Part shown: positions 7,417-17,648 of the stretch, one piece after another
Position numbering within the stretch: the stretch's first letter is position 1
How the letters are laid out: each line of letters begins with the position of its first letter
Assembly: GCF_000024885.1 (NCBI RefSeq)
Contig: NC_013512.1
Span: 372,001 to 436,000, forward strand
Reading direction: 5' to 3'
Length of the DNA stretch: 64,000 nt
Origin: Sulfurospirillum deleyianum DSM 6946
Lineage (GTDB): Bacteria > Campylobacterota > Campylobacteria > Campylobacterales > Sulfurospirillaceae
Notes under the pieces: model-generated
The model's input: the letters and a program-made list of their open reading frames with translations, nothing else
What the model was told of the DNA's origin: nothing
Database searches by the model: none
Position numbers and translations under genes: made by a program

Positions 7417-9402
7417 ATGAACGTAAAATATTGTGATGCACTGGTTATCGGTGGTGGTTTAGCGGGTCTTAGAGCGGCGATTGCAACGCAATCAAAAGGT
7501 CTTAGCACAACAGTTTTAAGTCTTTGTCCAGTTAAGAGATCACACTCTGCTGCGGCACAAGGTGGTATGCAAGCAAGTATTGGTAACTCAAAAATGAGCC
7601 GTGGAGACAACGAAGATGTTCACTTCGCAGATACTGTAAAAGGTAGTGACTGGGGTTGTGATCAAGACGTTGCACGTATGTTCGTAACCGTAGCACCTAA
7701 AGCGATTCGTGAACTTGCTGGTTGGGGCGTGCCTTGGACTAGAATTTCAAAAGGTCCTCGTGAAGCAATTATCAATGCTGAGAGAACAACCATTGTAGAA
7801 GATGAAGAAGTTCATGGCATGATTCACTCACGTGACTTTGGTGGTACCAAAAAATGGAGAACCTGTTATACCGCAGATGCAACAGGTCACACCATGTTGT
7901 TTGCGGTTGCGAATGAGTCTTTAAAACACGGTGTTAACATTGAAGATAGAAAAGAAGCGATTGCTTTAATTCATGAAAACAACCGTTGTTACGGTGCTGT
8001 TGTAAGAGACCTTGTGACAGGTGAGCTTTGGGCGTACGTCGCTAAAGGTACCCTAATCGCAACGGGAGGTTACGGCAGACTTTACAAACAAACAACCAAT
8101 GCGGTTATTTGTGATGGTATCGGTGCTGCGATTGCTCTTGAAACGGGTGTCGCAAAACTCGGTAACATGGAAGCGGTACAGTTCCACCCAACCCCAATCG
8201 TTCCATCAGGTATCCTTTTAACAGAAGGTTGTCGTGGAGATGGTGGAATTTTGCGTGACGTTGATGGTCACCGTTTTATGCCAGATTATGAGCCAGAGAA
8301 AAAAGAATTAGCAAGCCGTGACGTTGTAAGCCGTCGTATGATGGAACACATCCGTAAAGGTAAAGGTGTTAAATCTCCATACGGTGAGCATTTATGGTTA
8401 GATATCTCTATCCTTGGTCGTGCACACATTGAGAGAAACCTAAGAGATGTACAAGAAATTTGTCAAATCTTTAATGGTATTGACCCTGCGGATGAAGGTC
8501 CAAAAGGTTGGGCGCCTGTTCTTCCAATGCAACACTACTCCATGGGTGGTATTAGAACTAAAGCAACCGGTGAGTCTCCAACCCTTGCAGGTCTTTTCTC
8601 AGCAGGAGAAGCGGCATGTTGGGATATGCACGGATTTAACCGTCTTGGTGGTAACTCAGTTAGTGAGACCGTTGTTGCGGGTATGATCGTAGGTGATTAT
8701 TTTGCTGAGTATTGTTTGGCAAATGAAGTCAATGTCAATACTGCGACTATTGAAAAAGCATTGAAAAAACAGAGTGATTTTATTGACCATTTGTTAAATA
8801 ACAAAGGTAAATACAACATTTTTGAAATCAAAAACAGAATGCGTGACGTTATGTGGGAAAAATGTGCGATTTTCCGTGATGGTAAAGGTTTGGCTGAGGC
8901 AGTGAATGAGCTTGAAGAGCTTCTTAAAAAATCTCACGATGTTACTATCAAATCTAAAACACGTTCAGCGAACCCTGAATTAGAAGAAGCGTACCGTGTT
9001 CCTATGATGCTTAAATTGGCATTGTGTGTTGCTGTGGGCGCACGTGATAGAACTGAGAGCCGTGGTGCACACTATAGAGAAGATTACTTGAAGCGTGATG
9101 ACGTGAATTGGTTGAAACGTACATTGACATCATGGAAAGATGGCGATACATTGCCTGTTGTCGAGTATGAAGACCTTGACATTATGAAAATGGAAATCCC
9201 ACCAGCATTCCGTGGTTATGGTGTTAAAGGTAACATCATTGAAAACCCAATCAGTGCACAAAGACAAGAGCAAGTGGATAAAATTCGTGAAGAGATGGAA
9301 GCTGCTGGTAAAGACAGACACGCAATTCAAGAAGCGCTTATGCCATTTGAGCTTCAACCATACTATAAAGCTAAAAATGAGAGATTTGGAGATGCAAAAT
9401 GA
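7417..9402 (+). CDS. frdA: Fumarate reductase flavoprotein subunit
   Basis: FrdA is the catalytic subunit that reduces fumarate to succinate in anaerobic respiration, and in epsilonproteobacteria often works in both directions. The 661-residue protein has the N-terminal FAD-binding [12 protein letters not shown] motif (residues about 11-22), the covalent-FAD histidine in [14 protein letters not shown] (about 42-55), the active-site region [20 protein letters not shown], and [12 protein letters not shown] with the substrate-binding residues. The C-terminus [18 protein letters not shown] is of the Wolinella type. It starts 3 nt after frdC and overlaps frdB by the shared ATGA. Confidence 0.96.
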   Translation: MNVKYCDALVIGGGLAGLRAAIATQSKGLSTTVLSLCPVKRSHSAAAQGGMQASIGNSKMSRGDNEDVHFADTVKGSDWGCDQDVARMFVTVAPKAIRELAGWGVPWTRISKGPREAIINAERTTIVEDEEVHGMIHSRDFGGTKKWRTCYTADATGHTMLFAVANESLKHGVNIEDRKEAIALIHENNRCYGAVVRDLVTGELWAYVAKGTLIATGGYGRLYKQTTNAVICDGIGAAIALETGVAKLGNMEAVQFHPTPIVPSGILLTEGCRGDGGILRDVDGHRFMPDYEPEKKELASRDVVSRRMMEHIRKGKGVKSPYGEHLWLDISILGRAHIERNLRDVQEICQIFNGIDPADEGPKGWAPVLPMQHYSMGGIRTKATGESPTLAGLFSAGEAACWDMHGFNRLGGNSVSETVVAGMIVGDYFAEYCLANEVNVNTATIEKALKKQSDFIDHLLNNKGKYNIFEIKNRMRDVMWEKCAIFRDGKGLAEAVNELEELLKKSHDVTIKSKTRSANPELEEAYRVPMMLKLALCVAVGARDRTESRGAHYREDYLKRDDVNWLKRTLTSWKDGDTLPVVEYEDLDIMKMEIPPAFRGYGVKGNIIENPISAQRQEQVDKIREEMEAAGKDRHAIQEALMPFELQPYYKAKNERFGDAK

Positions 9403-10121
9403 GTAGAACTATTACCATAAGGGCTATGAAATATAACCCACAATCAAAACTTTCCAAAGCGCACTTTGCAGAGTACAAACTTGAAGAAACGGATGGTATG
9501 ACTCTTTTTATTGCGCTGACAAAAATTCGTGAGACAATGGATGCTGATCTTTCTTTTGACTTCGTATGCCGTGCAGGTATCTGCGGTAGTTGTGGTATGA
9601 TGGTGAACGGTACTCCAAAATTGGCGTGCCGTACGTTAACGAAAGATTTTAAAGATGGTATTATTCAGCTTATGCCTATGCCAGCGTTTAAATTGATTAA
9701 AGATTTATCTGTTGATACAGGTAACTGGATGAACGATATGAGTAAACGTGTTGAGAGTTGGATTCATACCAATCATCAACCAGACATCTCTAAACTTGAA
9801 GCACCAATGGATCCAAAACTTGCTGATGAGACCTTTGAGCTTGATCGTTGTATTGAGTGTGGTATTTGTGTGGCAGCGTGTGGTACAAAATTGATGCGTC
9901 CAAACTTTATTGGTGCCGTTGGTTTGAACCGTGTAGCTCGTTTTGCAATGGATCCACATGATGAGAGAACCGATGAAGACTTCTACGAGCTTGTAGGTGA
10001 TGATGATGGTGTTTTTGGTTGTATGAGCCTTGTGGCATGTGAAGACAACTGTCCAAAACACTTACCACTTCAAACTAAAATTGCTTATATGAGAAGAAAA
10101 CTCGTTGCGCTTCGCAAGTAA
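9399..10121 (+). CDS. frdB: Fumarate reductase iron-sulfur subunit
   Basis: FrdB carries electrons from the haems of FrdC to the flavin of FrdA. In the 240-residue protein the plant-type [2Fe-2S] cluster is held by [15 protein letters not shown] plus a downstream Cys in LACRT (residues about 57-78). Two further clusters are held by [12 protein letters not shown] and [14 protein letters not shown], giving the usual [4Fe-4S] and [3Fe-4S] set. It overlaps frdA by 4 nt (ATGA), so the two are translationally coupled. A hairpin follows at 10141. Confidence 0.96.
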   Translation: MSRTITIRAMKYNPQSKLSKAHFAEYKLEETDGMTLFIALTKIRETMDADLSFDFVCRAGICGSCGMMVNGTPKLACRTLTKDFKDGIIQLMPMPAFKLIKDLSVDTGNWMNDMSKRVESWIHTNHQPDISKLEAPMDPKLADETFELDRCIECGICVAACGTKLMRPNFIGAVGLNRVARFAMDPHDERTDEDFYELVGDDDGVFGCMSLVACEDNCPKHLPLQTKIAYMRRKLVALRK

Positions 10122-10140
10122 GGTTTCTTTTTAAATAAAC

Positions 10141-10168
10141 AAGGGGTAAGACACCTGTCTTATCCCTT
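10141..10168 (+). terminator. Stem-loop ending frdCAB
   Basis: AAGGGGTAAGACA (10141-10153) pairs with TGTCTTATCCCTT (10156-10168) over 13 bp with one G-U pair and a tight loop. The T tract is poor, so it may act partly as a 3' stabiliser as well as a terminator. Confidence 0.65.
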
Positions 10169-10219
10169 AACATCGACGATTTAATCTTATATTTTTGCTT
10201 TAATTACGAACTAGACAGC

Positions 10220-10225
10220 TATAAT
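10220..10225 (+). promoter_or_regulatory. -10 box for the dynamin-like pair
   Basis: TATAAT in CAGCTATAATACC, about 65 nt before the first dynamin-like gene. It suggests the pair has its own promoter in addition to any read-through from frdCAB. Confidence 0.5.
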
Positions 10226-10290
10226 ACCAAGGCTCTTTTAAAACCAACCAGTGTTATAGAGTCTCAACAAAACTTTAAAGATAGTATCCC

Positions 10291-12660
10291 ATGCATATCA
10301 TTAATGATTTTTTCTTACTCGTTTGGAACGAAAAACCTGCTAAAAATGTTGTTTTTGATGAGAATGACATGCTCAAACTCAATCAAAATCTCTCCAAGAC
10401 GTTTGATAATTTTTGTGATGGTGTTGTCATTTTATTGATTATTAATTCGCAGAATTTTGCCAATATGGCACTCCTTGAAGAACCAAAATCTCTTTTGAAA
10501 ACATGGTTTGAAGAAGCTGTCTTTAGCGATAAAAACCTACAAACTGCCCAATTTAAACTCCTCTCTTATTGTATTGCTTTAGGCAATCTACGGGTGAACG
10601 AAGCCATTGCGAAACGCTTGGATATTTTACAAAAAGAGGGGATTATCTCGTATGATACGATGCGTTTTCTCCAAGGACTCTTTGCATTGATTGAAGAGAA
10701 AAAGGTGGTGACAACATCTTTACATGTAAAGCGTGCGACTACCCATGAAAATTACTATAAAACCGCTATTAATGGACTTCATACCGCAATAGAAAATCTC
10801 CTGCTTTTAGTAGAAAATTCACGTTTAAAAGAGCGCTTACATGTAATCTCTGAGCGCTTAGAAGATCAGCGTTTTTCTATTGGTATTACGGGCGTGATGA
10901 ATGCGGGCAAATCAACCATGCTCAATGCGCTTTTAGGGCAAGAGGTTTTAGGGACGGCGGTGGTGCCTGAAACGGCTAATTTAACGGTGATTAAATACGC
11001 CAAAGAGCCTTACGCTGTTGTGAATTTTTGGAATGAAAAAGAGTGGGCGAATATTGAGGAAAGCTCCAAAAGTCTTAAAAGCCTTGAAGCCTTTGTTAAA
11101 GAGAGTCAAGCGCATTTTGGAGAGAAACTTCATACCTTTGTAACCAAAGAAGGACAGAGTGAGCGCATTGGCGTTCATGATTTGGTCCTTTATACCTCTG
11201 CGAAACATTCTGATAAAAAGTGCAATTTAGTGAAAAGCGTTGAGCTTTATACCGACCTTAAGTTTGTGCAAGATGGGGTGCAAATTGTCGATACCCCTGG
11301 CTTAGATGACCCTGTGATTCAGCGTGAAGAGATTACCTTAGAGTATTTAAGCGAATGTGATTTGATGATTCATTTGATGAATGCTGCACAAGCGGCAACG
11401 CAAAAAGATGTTGATTTTATCATTGACGCACTTTTATACCGTAATGTAGCACAACTGTTGGTGGTGATTACCCGTATTGATGTCATTACGCAAAAAGAGT
11501 TACAAGAGGTCATTGCGTATACCAAATGTAGTATAGAGGCACGTTTAAAAGAGCAAAATAAAGGCGCTAAACTTGATGAAGTGATTGCTAAAATTGTTTT
11601 TATTCCTATTGCTGGGAAATTGGCGTTAATGCATAAATTAGGACATGCTGAGGAGGCGTTAAAGCTAGGCTATGATATGGAGCAAACAGGCTTACCGCTC
11701 GTAGAATCTTATCTTGAAGAGGTTCTCTTTGGTAGTAACAGCCAAAAAGCGCATTTGATTATCGCTTCGAATCAAAAAGAGATAGAATCCATCATGGATG
11801 AAACGCTTAAAGCGTTTGAAGAAGAGCAGCATTTTTTAACGCTTTCGCAAGAAGAAATAGAAAGAGCGTATCTCAAACATCAAGAAGATAAAAAGGCGAT
11901 GATGCACTTTTTAGAGCAGATTAAAAGCAGTGTTGCTCAAAGTCAAGAGGAGATGCGTCATTATTTTATGACCCTACAAACTTTTGCGACTCATCGTTTA
12001 AGCACATTGCAAAATGTCCTTAAACGTCGCATCAGTGATGATGTTAGTTATGAAGTGAGTAAGCATAAAAAATTGCCTAAAGAGGAGCGCATTGGCTCCA
12101 TTATTGAAACGGCAATGAAAGATGGCATGATTGATTTGATGCGGGATTATCGTTATGAGTTTCAAAAAAAGATGCAAAATATCGTGGAGTATTTGGATAC
12201 CAAATACGGAGAATTTAAAGAAGAAGAGGGAGTTTTCCTTGATGCGCAAGCGTTTTGCGAAGCCCATTTATCTTCTTTATCACTTTTTAAAAACAGCGCA
12301 GTGTTGATTGCGGAGGTGAATGATGCGATTAGAGCCTACGGAAAAAGCGATGGGAGTGCTTTAAATGTAGCGTTGGATGAACGCTTAGGCAAAGAGTTCT
12401 CACACTTAAAAGAACGGGTCATGGAAAAAATTCAAAGTATCAATCAAGGGCTATTAAGCTCTTTTCTTAAGGTTTCTCAAGCCCCTGCGGTGCGTATTGA
12501 AGAGCATTTTTTAAGCAAAGAGGCATTGATTGAAACGGCGATGGCTCAGATGCAAGATGTAACGCACACTAAAGAGGCTCGTATTGGGGAGATTCAGGAA
12601 AAAGAGCGAGTGATGGGCGTTGTGTTAGAAGATTTGCGCAGACTTAAGGAGGAAAAATGA
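10291..12660 (+). CDS. Dynamin-like GTPase, first of a pair
   Basis: This is a large GTPase of the bacterial dynamin family (789 residues). After an N-terminal extension of about 190 residues, the GTPase motifs appear: P-loop GVMNAGKSTMLNALLG (about 200-215), G3 DTPGLDDP (about 333) and a TRID G4 motif (about 395). A long helical region with EEEQ/EEMR-rich coiled coil follows. Dynamin-like proteins bind and reshape or tether membranes. C. jejuni has an equivalent pair (Cj0411/Cj0412) also directly after frdCAB, where the two proteins form a mixed tetramer that tethers membranes. The last 4 nt overlap the second gene (ATGA). Two TTACATGTAA copies lie inside. The start is uncertain, as no strong ribosome site precedes 10291. 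Confidence 0.85.
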   Translation: MHIINDFFLLVWNEKPAKNVVFDENDMLKLNQNLSKTFDNFCDGVVILLIINSQNFANMALLEEPKSLLKTWFEEAVFSDKNLQTAQFKLLSYCIALGNLRVNEAIAKRLDILQKEGIISYDTMRFLQGLFALIEEKKVVTTSLHVKRATTHENYYKTAINGLHTAIENLLLLVENSRLKERLHVISERLEDQRFSIGITGVMNAGKSTMLNALLGQEVLGTAVVPETANLTVIKYAKEPYAVVNFWNEKEWANIEESSKSLKSLEAFVKESQAHFGEKLHTFVTKEGQSERIGVHDLVLYTSAKHSDKKCNLVKSVELYTDLKFVQDGVQIVDTPGLDDPVIQREEITLEYLSECDLMIHLMNAAQAATQKDVDFIIDALLYRNVAQLLVVITRIDVITQKELQEVIAYTKCSIEARLKEQNKGAKLDEVIAKIVFIPIAGKLALMHKLGHAEEALKLGYDMEQTGLPLVESYLEEVLFGSNSQKAHLIIASNQKEIESIMDETLKAFEEEQHFLTLSQEEIERAYLKHQEDKKAMMHFLEQIKSSVAQSQEEMRHYFMTLQTFATHRLSTLQNVLKRRISDDVSYEVSKHKKLPKEERIGSIIETAMKDGMIDLMRDYRYEFQKKMQNIVEYLDTKYGEFKEEEGVFLDAQAFCEAHLSSLSLFKNSAVLIAEVNDAIRAYGKSDGSALNVALDERLGKEFSHLKERVMEKIQSINQGLLSSFLKVSQAPAVRIEEHFLSKEALIETAMAQMQDVTHTKEARIGEIQEKERVMGVVLEDLRRLKEEK

Positions 12661-14681
12661 GCCTTTTAGAAACGTTTATCGAAGCGTATAAAACACATTT
12701 TTTAAAGCCGATTCCACAGTTTGATACGACACTTCTAGGCTTACTTAAAAAAGCGCAGTATCTGCTTTTAGCAGAGCGTCATTCGCCTTCTTTGCAACTT
12801 AAAAAAGCGCTAGACCGTCTTCAAATGCGTTCCGAAGAACCGATGAAAGTGGCGATTACAGGGCAGTTTTCCAGTGGAAAATCGACTTTTTTAAATGCCT
12901 TACTTGCTAAAAGCATCTTACCCACAGGGATTACACCTGTAACATCTAAGGTCAATTATATCCGCTACGGGGAAGAGTTTAAAATTCGTGTGCGCTACAA
13001 AGATGGGAGGGATGAATACCACGATATTAGCAATATTTCTCATTTTACCGACCAAAGAGGCTCTGTGGAAGATATTGCTTATTTGGTCTTATATGCACCT
13101 TTGAATATTTTAAAAGATGTGGTTTTTGTCGATACTCCAGGGCTTAACTCACAAGCGGCGAGTGATACACAAACGACAGAAAAAGTGCTCAAAGAGGTCG
13201 ATGGGATTATCTGGCTCACTTTGATTGATAATGCGGGAAAAATGAGTGAACTTCAGGTCTTAGAGGAGTATTTGGGTAAATATCAAAACAAATCATTGTG
13301 TGTTTTAAACCAAAAAGATAAATTTACCAAAGAGCAAGTGGAAGAGACAACCACCTATGTCAAAAGTGCTTTTCAAAAATTCTTTAGCGATGTGATTCCC
13401 ATCTCCGCACGTCAAGCTTTAGAATCACGCAGTCATGATAAAAAAGTGATGATGCAAACGTGCTTAGATGACTTTATGAGTGAGTTACATGTAAAGCTAG
13501 AAAAAAGCGGTGAAACGATTGATTTTCAAATGATTGAAGATGATTTTAAGGCGTATCAACAAGGATTGGATACCATTTTGCAAAGCGATTTACGTGCCAA
13601 TATGAAGCTTTTAGAAGCGTCTAATATTGATAAAGTTTTAGCGTTTATTCGAAATGAAATCCAACCCAAAGCGACCCAATCTAAAGAGTTTACCATCACC
13701 AAAGAGATGGAAGAGATAACTTCAAAATTGATGGCGCAACATGAGCTTTTCTTAGGGATTTATGATGAACTCTTAGAAGAGATTGTTCGGTTTGAAGCAG
13801 AGGCAAAAGGGTTGTTTGGTAATCTTAAAAGTCAATTTTCACATGATTTAAAGAGTGCGTTTATGCGCATTGAACAGATTATTGATACCATTGCGGATGC
13901 CATTTTCAATCAAATAACCACTGAGAAATTGGTACGTTACGAGGCGCACAAAGAGGGATTACTGAAAAAGCATGTGTGCTATACGCCTTTTGAGTATCAA
14001 GCGCCTAAGATTAACTCTGATTTGATTTATAAAAGCTTGTTTTACGAAGAGAATTTGATTGGTAAAATGTTTAAACAATACGTACGCAATTTAGGCGATA
14101 TTCAAAACGAAGTGAATGAGAAAAATGCGCAGATTTATCGCTCGTTTGAAGCAGGTATTGTAGCGTGGCAAGCTCCCTACGAGGTGATTCGAAAACGTGA
14201 GGAGATTCACTCAGACATTGAGTTTGCCAATATGCGTCGTTTTGCTTCAAAAGCGTATGAGACCATTTTGAAAGCGTTTAGTGATGAGATAGCAAGTTCG
14301 TATGCCAAAATTAGCTCCGAATTTAACCACCTCTCCAGTGCCGTGAGCTTTAACTATCAGAATGCGACGGAAGTGTGTGTGGCATTTTTGGAAAATAAAA
14401 TCGAAAAATCACGTAAACTCTACGAGGAAAATCCCACCAAGTTCTCTTTGTATCAGCCAAAATTAGATGAGATTAAAGAGCGTCTTCGAATGGCATTTCA
14501 TCTCTACGAGCTTGAAAACATGATGAATACGAAACATACCTTTTTAAGCAAAGATTACGAGCGTTTGGTGAGTCAATTTACCAAAATCAAAGAGGAGAAG
14601 GTTGTCTTTTTAGAAGAAAAGAAACAACATCATTATGCTCTTATCGAGGAAATTAAAGCGCTACGCAGTGAAGTAAAATAG
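12657..14681 (+). CDS. Dynamin-like GTPase, second of a pair
   Basis: This is the partner dynamin-family GTPase (674 residues). Its GTPase domain is at the very N-terminus: P-loop GQFSSGKSTFLNALL (about 68-82), G3 DTPGLN (about 159) and G4 NQKD (about 219), followed by a long helical middle and coiled-coil C-terminus (EEKVVFLEEKKQHH). GGAGG in GAGGAAAAATG overlaps the end of the first gene. The tight coupling suggests a fixed ratio of the two proteins, as expected for a hetero-oligomer. It ends just before a 32-bp perfect palindrome. Confidence 0.87.
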   Translation: MSLLETFIEAYKTHFLKPIPQFDTTLLGLLKKAQYLLLAERHSPSLQLKKALDRLQMRSEEPMKVAITGQFSSGKSTFLNALLAKSILPTGITPVTSKVNYIRYGEEFKIRVRYKDGRDEYHDISNISHFTDQRGSVEDIAYLVLYAPLNILKDVVFVDTPGLNSQAASDTQTTEKVLKEVDGIIWLTLIDNAGKMSELQVLEEYLGKYQNKSLCVLNQKDKFTKEQVEETTTYVKSAFQKFFSDVIPISARQALESRSHDKKVMMQTCLDDFMSELHVKLEKSGETIDFQMIEDDFKAYQQGLDTILQSDLRANMKLLEASNIDKVLAFIRNEIQPKATQSKEFTITKEMEEITSKLMAQHELFLGIYDELLEEIVRFEAEAKGLFGNLKSQFSHDLKSAFMRIEQIIDTIADAIFNQITTEKLVRYEAHKEGLLKKHVCYTPFEYQAPKINSDLIYKSLFYEENLIGKMFKQYVRNLGDIQNEVNEKNAQIYRSFEAGIVAWQAPYEVIRKREEIHSDIEFANMRRFASKAYETILKAFSDEIASSYAKISSEFNHLSSAVSFNYQNATEVCVAFLENKIEKSRKLYEENPTKFSLYQPKLDEIKERLRMAFHLYELENMMNTKHTFLSKDYERLVSQFTKIKEEKVVFLEEKKQHHYALIEEIKALRSEVK

Positions 14682-14694
14682 TCTTTGAATAAGA

Positions 14695-14726
14695 TTACAT
14701 GTAAAGAGAATTCTCTTTACATGTAA
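14695..14726. terminator. Perfect 32-bp palindrome at a convergent junction
   Basis: Two TTACATGTAA copies (14695-14704 and 14717-14726) plus the bases between them (AAGAGAATTCTCTT) make an exact 32-bp palindrome. It lies between the stop of the dynamin-like gene and the stop of the AI-2E family gene, and the right half contains the latter's TAA. It can fold into a 16-bp hairpin on either strand, so it probably acts as a bidirectional terminator. Confidence 0.75.
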
Positions 14727-15757
14727 CTCTTTTCTTTGAGCAGTTTGTAGAGTTTTAAGAGTGAAATAAAGAGCGTGGTAATCGCAGGCCCTAATATCAT
14801 TCCCCAGAAGCCAAATGTCGTAAGTCCCGCAAAAATAGCAAAGAAAATCAAGAGTTCATTAACCATCGTGGGCGTTTTAACCATTTTATCGTTGATGTAT
14901 TTGATAATCAACGGTTTGACAAAAGTATCAGCGATAATCGAAATGATAACAATCGAATAAAGCGCAATAATAATCGCAGACGTTGTATTGCCGTGCGCAA
15001 TTTCAAGGGCACACAGAGGAATCCACATAAGCGCTCCTCCAATCACCGGAATCAAAGAGGCAAACCCGTAGAAAATCCCCAACAAAAGACCATCGTATCC
15101 AAAGTACATGCCGATAAACGAGAAAAGCATTCCTTGAAAAATAGCGCTAAATAAAATAGAGTACAACACCACACTCATCACACTGGTCACTTCTGCAAAG
15201 ACCATATTGACCTCTTGTGCGCCAAGGGGCATGACACTTTTGATGTAATCAATCAAATCTTTGCCGTTTAAAAGCGCAAAAAAGAAAAAGACAACAATGA
15301 GAAGCATATCTTTTAAAAATCCCGCACTGTTTTTCCCTAAAGAGCCTAAATAAGAGAGCGCTGTGCTTGACATTTGGGCAATATTGAGCGTGTTAATAAA
15401 CTCATCCAAAGAGGATTGCATAAAGGCAAAAGGGGTAGGTAGTTGATAATCGAGTGTTTTAAGATAGTGTTGTACTTTTTCAATCATCGCAAAATCAAAA
15501 TTATTGGCAATAGACCCAATGGAGGTCAATGAATAAATCAAGGGTCCAAAGAGGAGTAAAGAGAGCAAGGATGTTGAAAGAATAGCCGCAATATGTCTAT
15601 TTTTAGTGAGTTTATAGAGTTTAAAATTAATGGTATACGTTGCCATCGCAAGCAAGGAAGCAATGGCAATAATCATTAAAAAGGGTTGGTACAATTTTAG
15701 TAAAGAGACTAAAACCACTAAAAAAATAGCGGTTAAAAAAAAGCGATGTTCATTCAT
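14717..15757 (-). CDS. AI-2E family (PerM/YdiK-like) membrane transporter
   Basis: This 346-residue inner-membrane protein of the AI-2E exporter superfamily has about eight membrane segments: two to three at the N-terminus, a soluble loop rich in Gln/Asn (residues about 90-140), and a C-terminal cluster with the signature [19 protein letters not shown] and the final [14 protein letters not shown]. Members include Na+/H+ antiporters and putative autoinducer exporters, so the substrate cannot be assigned. It overlaps ruvB by 4 nt (ATGA) and is the last gene of panB-ruvB-this operon. Its stop codon lies in the 32-bp palindrome. Confidence 0.85.
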   Translation of the reverse strand: MNEHRFFLTAIFLVVLVSLLKLYQPFLMIIAIASLLAMATYTINFKLYKLTKNRHIAAILSTSLLSLLLFGPLIYSLTSIGSIANNFDFAMIEKVQHYLKTLDYQLPTPFAFMQSSLDEFINTLNIAQMSSTALSYLGSLGKNSAGFLKDMLLIVVFFFFALLNGKDLIDYIKSVMPLGAQEVNMVFAEVTSVMSVVLYSILFSAIFQGMLFSFIGMYFGYDGLLLGIFYGFASLIPVIGGALMWIPLCALEIAHGNTTSAIIIALYSIVIISIIADTFVKPLIIKYINDKMVKTPTMVNELLIFFAIFAGLTTFGFWGMILGPAITTLFISLLKLYKLLKEKSYM

Positions 15758-16776
15758 GCGTTATCCTCAAAGAGTGTGCTTTGCAATGTGGGTGGGGTAA
15801 GACGAAAGAGTTCGTACGTTTTAGGACTTGCAATGCGCCCACGAGCGGTGCGTTCAATGTAGCTATTTGCAAGCAAATAAGGCTCTATCACATCCTCAAT
15901 CGTCCCCTCGTCTTCGCTTAGAGCTGCTGCAATCGTACTAAGACCCAAAGGACGACCTTTACTTTGAAGCAAAAGTTCTAAATATTTTAAATCCAATTCA
16001 TCAAAGCCCAAATCATTTACACCCAGCTCATTTAAGCCATACTGGGCTCGTTCTTTATAAATTTCTGTTTCATCCACCACATCCGCATAATCACGAATAC
16101 GTTTTAACAACCGTAATGCAATACGAGGTGTGCCACGTGAACGTCTTGCCATCTCAAATGCTGCATCGTTTAAACAGCGTTTTTCGAGTTTATAAGAGGC
16201 TTTGGTAATAATAAGCGCTAACTCCTCTTTGGTATAAAATTGTAGACGAAAATGCATACCAAAGCGATCTCGCAAAGGTGAGCTGATCATTCCCGCACGG
16301 GTGGTTGCTCCAATAAGCGTAAAATGAGGCAAGTCAATTTTAATCGTTTGTGCCGCAGGTCCTGAACCGATGATAATATCCAAACGAAAATCTTCCATCG
16401 CAGGATAGAGAATCTCCTCAATCGCAGGAGAGAGTCTATGAATTTCATCAATAAATAAAATATCTCCCTCTTGAAGATTGGTTAAAATCGCCGCTAAATC
16501 GCCACTTTTTTCAATCATAGGAGCAGCAGTAATTTTGATATTAGCACGCATTTCATTGGAAACAATATAGGCTAAGGTTGTTTTACCAAGACCTGGAGGA
16601 CCAAAGAAAAGAATGTGGTCTAAACACTCTGAGCGTTTAAGGGCTGCTTGAATAAAGACTTGCAGATTTTTCTTGATTTTTTCTTGTCCAATATACTCTT
16701 CAAAAGAAGTGGGGCGAAGACTTTTTTCATACTCACTCTCAAAGGAGACTTTTTCGATTTCTACAATGCGTTCCAT
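15754..16776 (-). CDS. ruvB: Holliday junction branch-migration helicase RuvB
   Basis: RuvB is the AAA+ motor that, with RuvA, drives branch migration of Holliday junctions in recombination repair. The 340-residue product has FIGQE-type [15 protein letters not shown], Walker [12 protein letters not shown] (about 57-67), Walker B DEIHR, sensor 1 [18 protein letters not shown] and the C-terminal winged helix. ATG 16776 is chosen because [13 protein letters not shown] matches the usual RuvB N-terminus; the frame stays open upstream only because it overlaps panB in another frame. It begins 5 nt after the panB stop. Confidence 0.95.
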   Translation of the reverse strand: MERIVEIEKVSFESEYEKSLRPTSFEEYIGQEKIKKNLQVFIQAALKRSECLDHILFFGPPGLGKTTLAYIVSNEMRANIKITAAPMIEKSGDLAAILTNLQEGDILFIDEIHRLSPAIEEILYPAMEDFRLDIIIGSGPAAQTIKIDLPHFTLIGATTRAGMISSPLRDRFGMHFRLQFYTKEELALIITKASYKLEKRCLNDAAFEMARRSRGTPRIALRLLKRIRDYADVVDETEIYKERAQYGLNELGVNDLGFDELDLKYLELLLQSKGRPLGLSTIAAALSEDEGTIEDVIEPYLLANSYIERTARGRIASPKTYELFRLTPPTLQSTLFEDNA

Positions 16777-16780
16777 TCTC

Positions 16781-17569
16781 TCACTTTTGGTAGGTATATT
16801 CAGTCGTTGGAAATTGGCGTTCTTGAACCTCTTTGACATAGGAATCAACCGCTTCTTGAACGAGACTGGCTCCGTCTAAATAACGTTTGACAAATTTGGG
16901 TTTGAACGCTTGAAAAAAGCCTAGCATATCACTCCAAACTAAGACTTGACCGTCCGTATATTTGCCAGCACCAATACCAATCGTTGGAATGGAAATAGCG
17001 TCTGAAATCCGTTTGGCTGCCTCCTCCACAACTCCTTCAATGACAAGGCTAAAAGCACCCGCCTTCTCAACGGCTTTTGCATCTTCAATCAATGCTAAAA
17101 TATCCTCTTCGCTGCGCCCTCTGACTTTGTACCCTCCCTCACTTCGTACATATTGAGGCATAAGTCCAATATGCCCCATGACAGCAATAGAGTTTTGAGT
17201 CAAGGCTTGAATGATAGGTGCACGAGCGACACCTCCTTCAATTTTAACGGCATGGGCATTGGTTTGAGCGTAGACAAGTGAAGCGTTGTGTAAGGCACTT
17301 TTTTCATCCGTGTAGGTTCCAAAAGGCATATCGCAGACAATAAAAGTCTCTTTTGCCCCCGCACAGACAGCTTTAGTATGGTAGAGCATCACGTCCATGC
17401 TCGCAGAGAGGGTATCTGGTTTGGCGTTGAAGCTCATATTAAGGCTATCGCCTACAAGAATGATGTCAACTTTTTGGTCAAACAAAGAAGCAAAAAGAGC
17501 ATCATACGCAGTTATGACAGTCAGGGGTGTTTTTCCCTTGTGTTGTTTGATGGATGTAATTGTTTTCAT
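16781..17569 (-). CDS. panB: Ketopantoate hydroxymethyltransferase
   Basis: PanB makes ketopantoate from 2-oxoisovalerate with methylenetetrahydrofolate, the first step of pantothenate synthesis; panC lies elsewhere in this window (47805-48626). The 262-residue protein shows [24 protein letters not shown], the metal-binding Asp residues, KIEGG and [17 protein letters not shown] 17569 matches the usual N-terminus [17 protein letters not shown]; the frame is open for 39 codons further but these span the promoter. A TATAAT box ends only 6 nt before this ATG, which predicts an mRNA with no leader. First gene of panB-ruvB-AI-2E family permease. Confidence 0.93.
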   Translation of the reverse strand: MKTITSIKQHKGKTPLTVITAYDALFASLFDQKVDIILVGDSLNMSFNAKPDTLSASMDVMLYHTKAVCAGAKETFIVCDMPFGTYTDEKSALHNASLVYAQTNAHAVKIEGGVARAPIIQALTQNSIAVMGHIGLMPQYVRSEGGYKVRGRSEEDILALIEDAKAVEKAGAFSLVIEGVVEEAAKRISDAISIPTIGIGAGKYTDGQVLVWSDMLGFFQAFKPKFVKRYLDGASLVQEAVDSYVKEVQERQFPTTEYTYQK

Positions 17570-17575
17570 GGTCGC

Positions 17576-17581
17576 ATTATA
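17576..17581 (-). promoter_or_regulatory. -10 box of panB, 6 nt from the start codon
   Basis: TATAAT on the minus strand within GGGTATAATGCGACCATG. A transcript would begin at or within a base or two of the A of the ATG, so the mRNA is probably leaderless. Confidence 0.55.
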
Positions 17582-17619
17582 CCCTATTTTAAGACAAGAA
17601 AATTTTAGATTAAACATGG

Positions 17620-17625
17620 TACAAT
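17620..17625 (+). promoter_or_regulatory. Extended -10 box for the HPt-trpA pair
   Basis: TGGTACAAT has an extended -10 form and lies 24 nt before the ATG at 17649, with GGAGG between. It is divergent from the panB promoter 40 bp away. Confidence 0.5.
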
Positions 17626-17648
17626 GAGCTACTTCGGAGGTATGCAAA

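Noticed and set aside
16777-16848. Longer RuvB N-terminus
   Set aside because: The extra 24 residues overlap panB codons and do not match RuvB; ATG 16776 gives the usual N-terminus.
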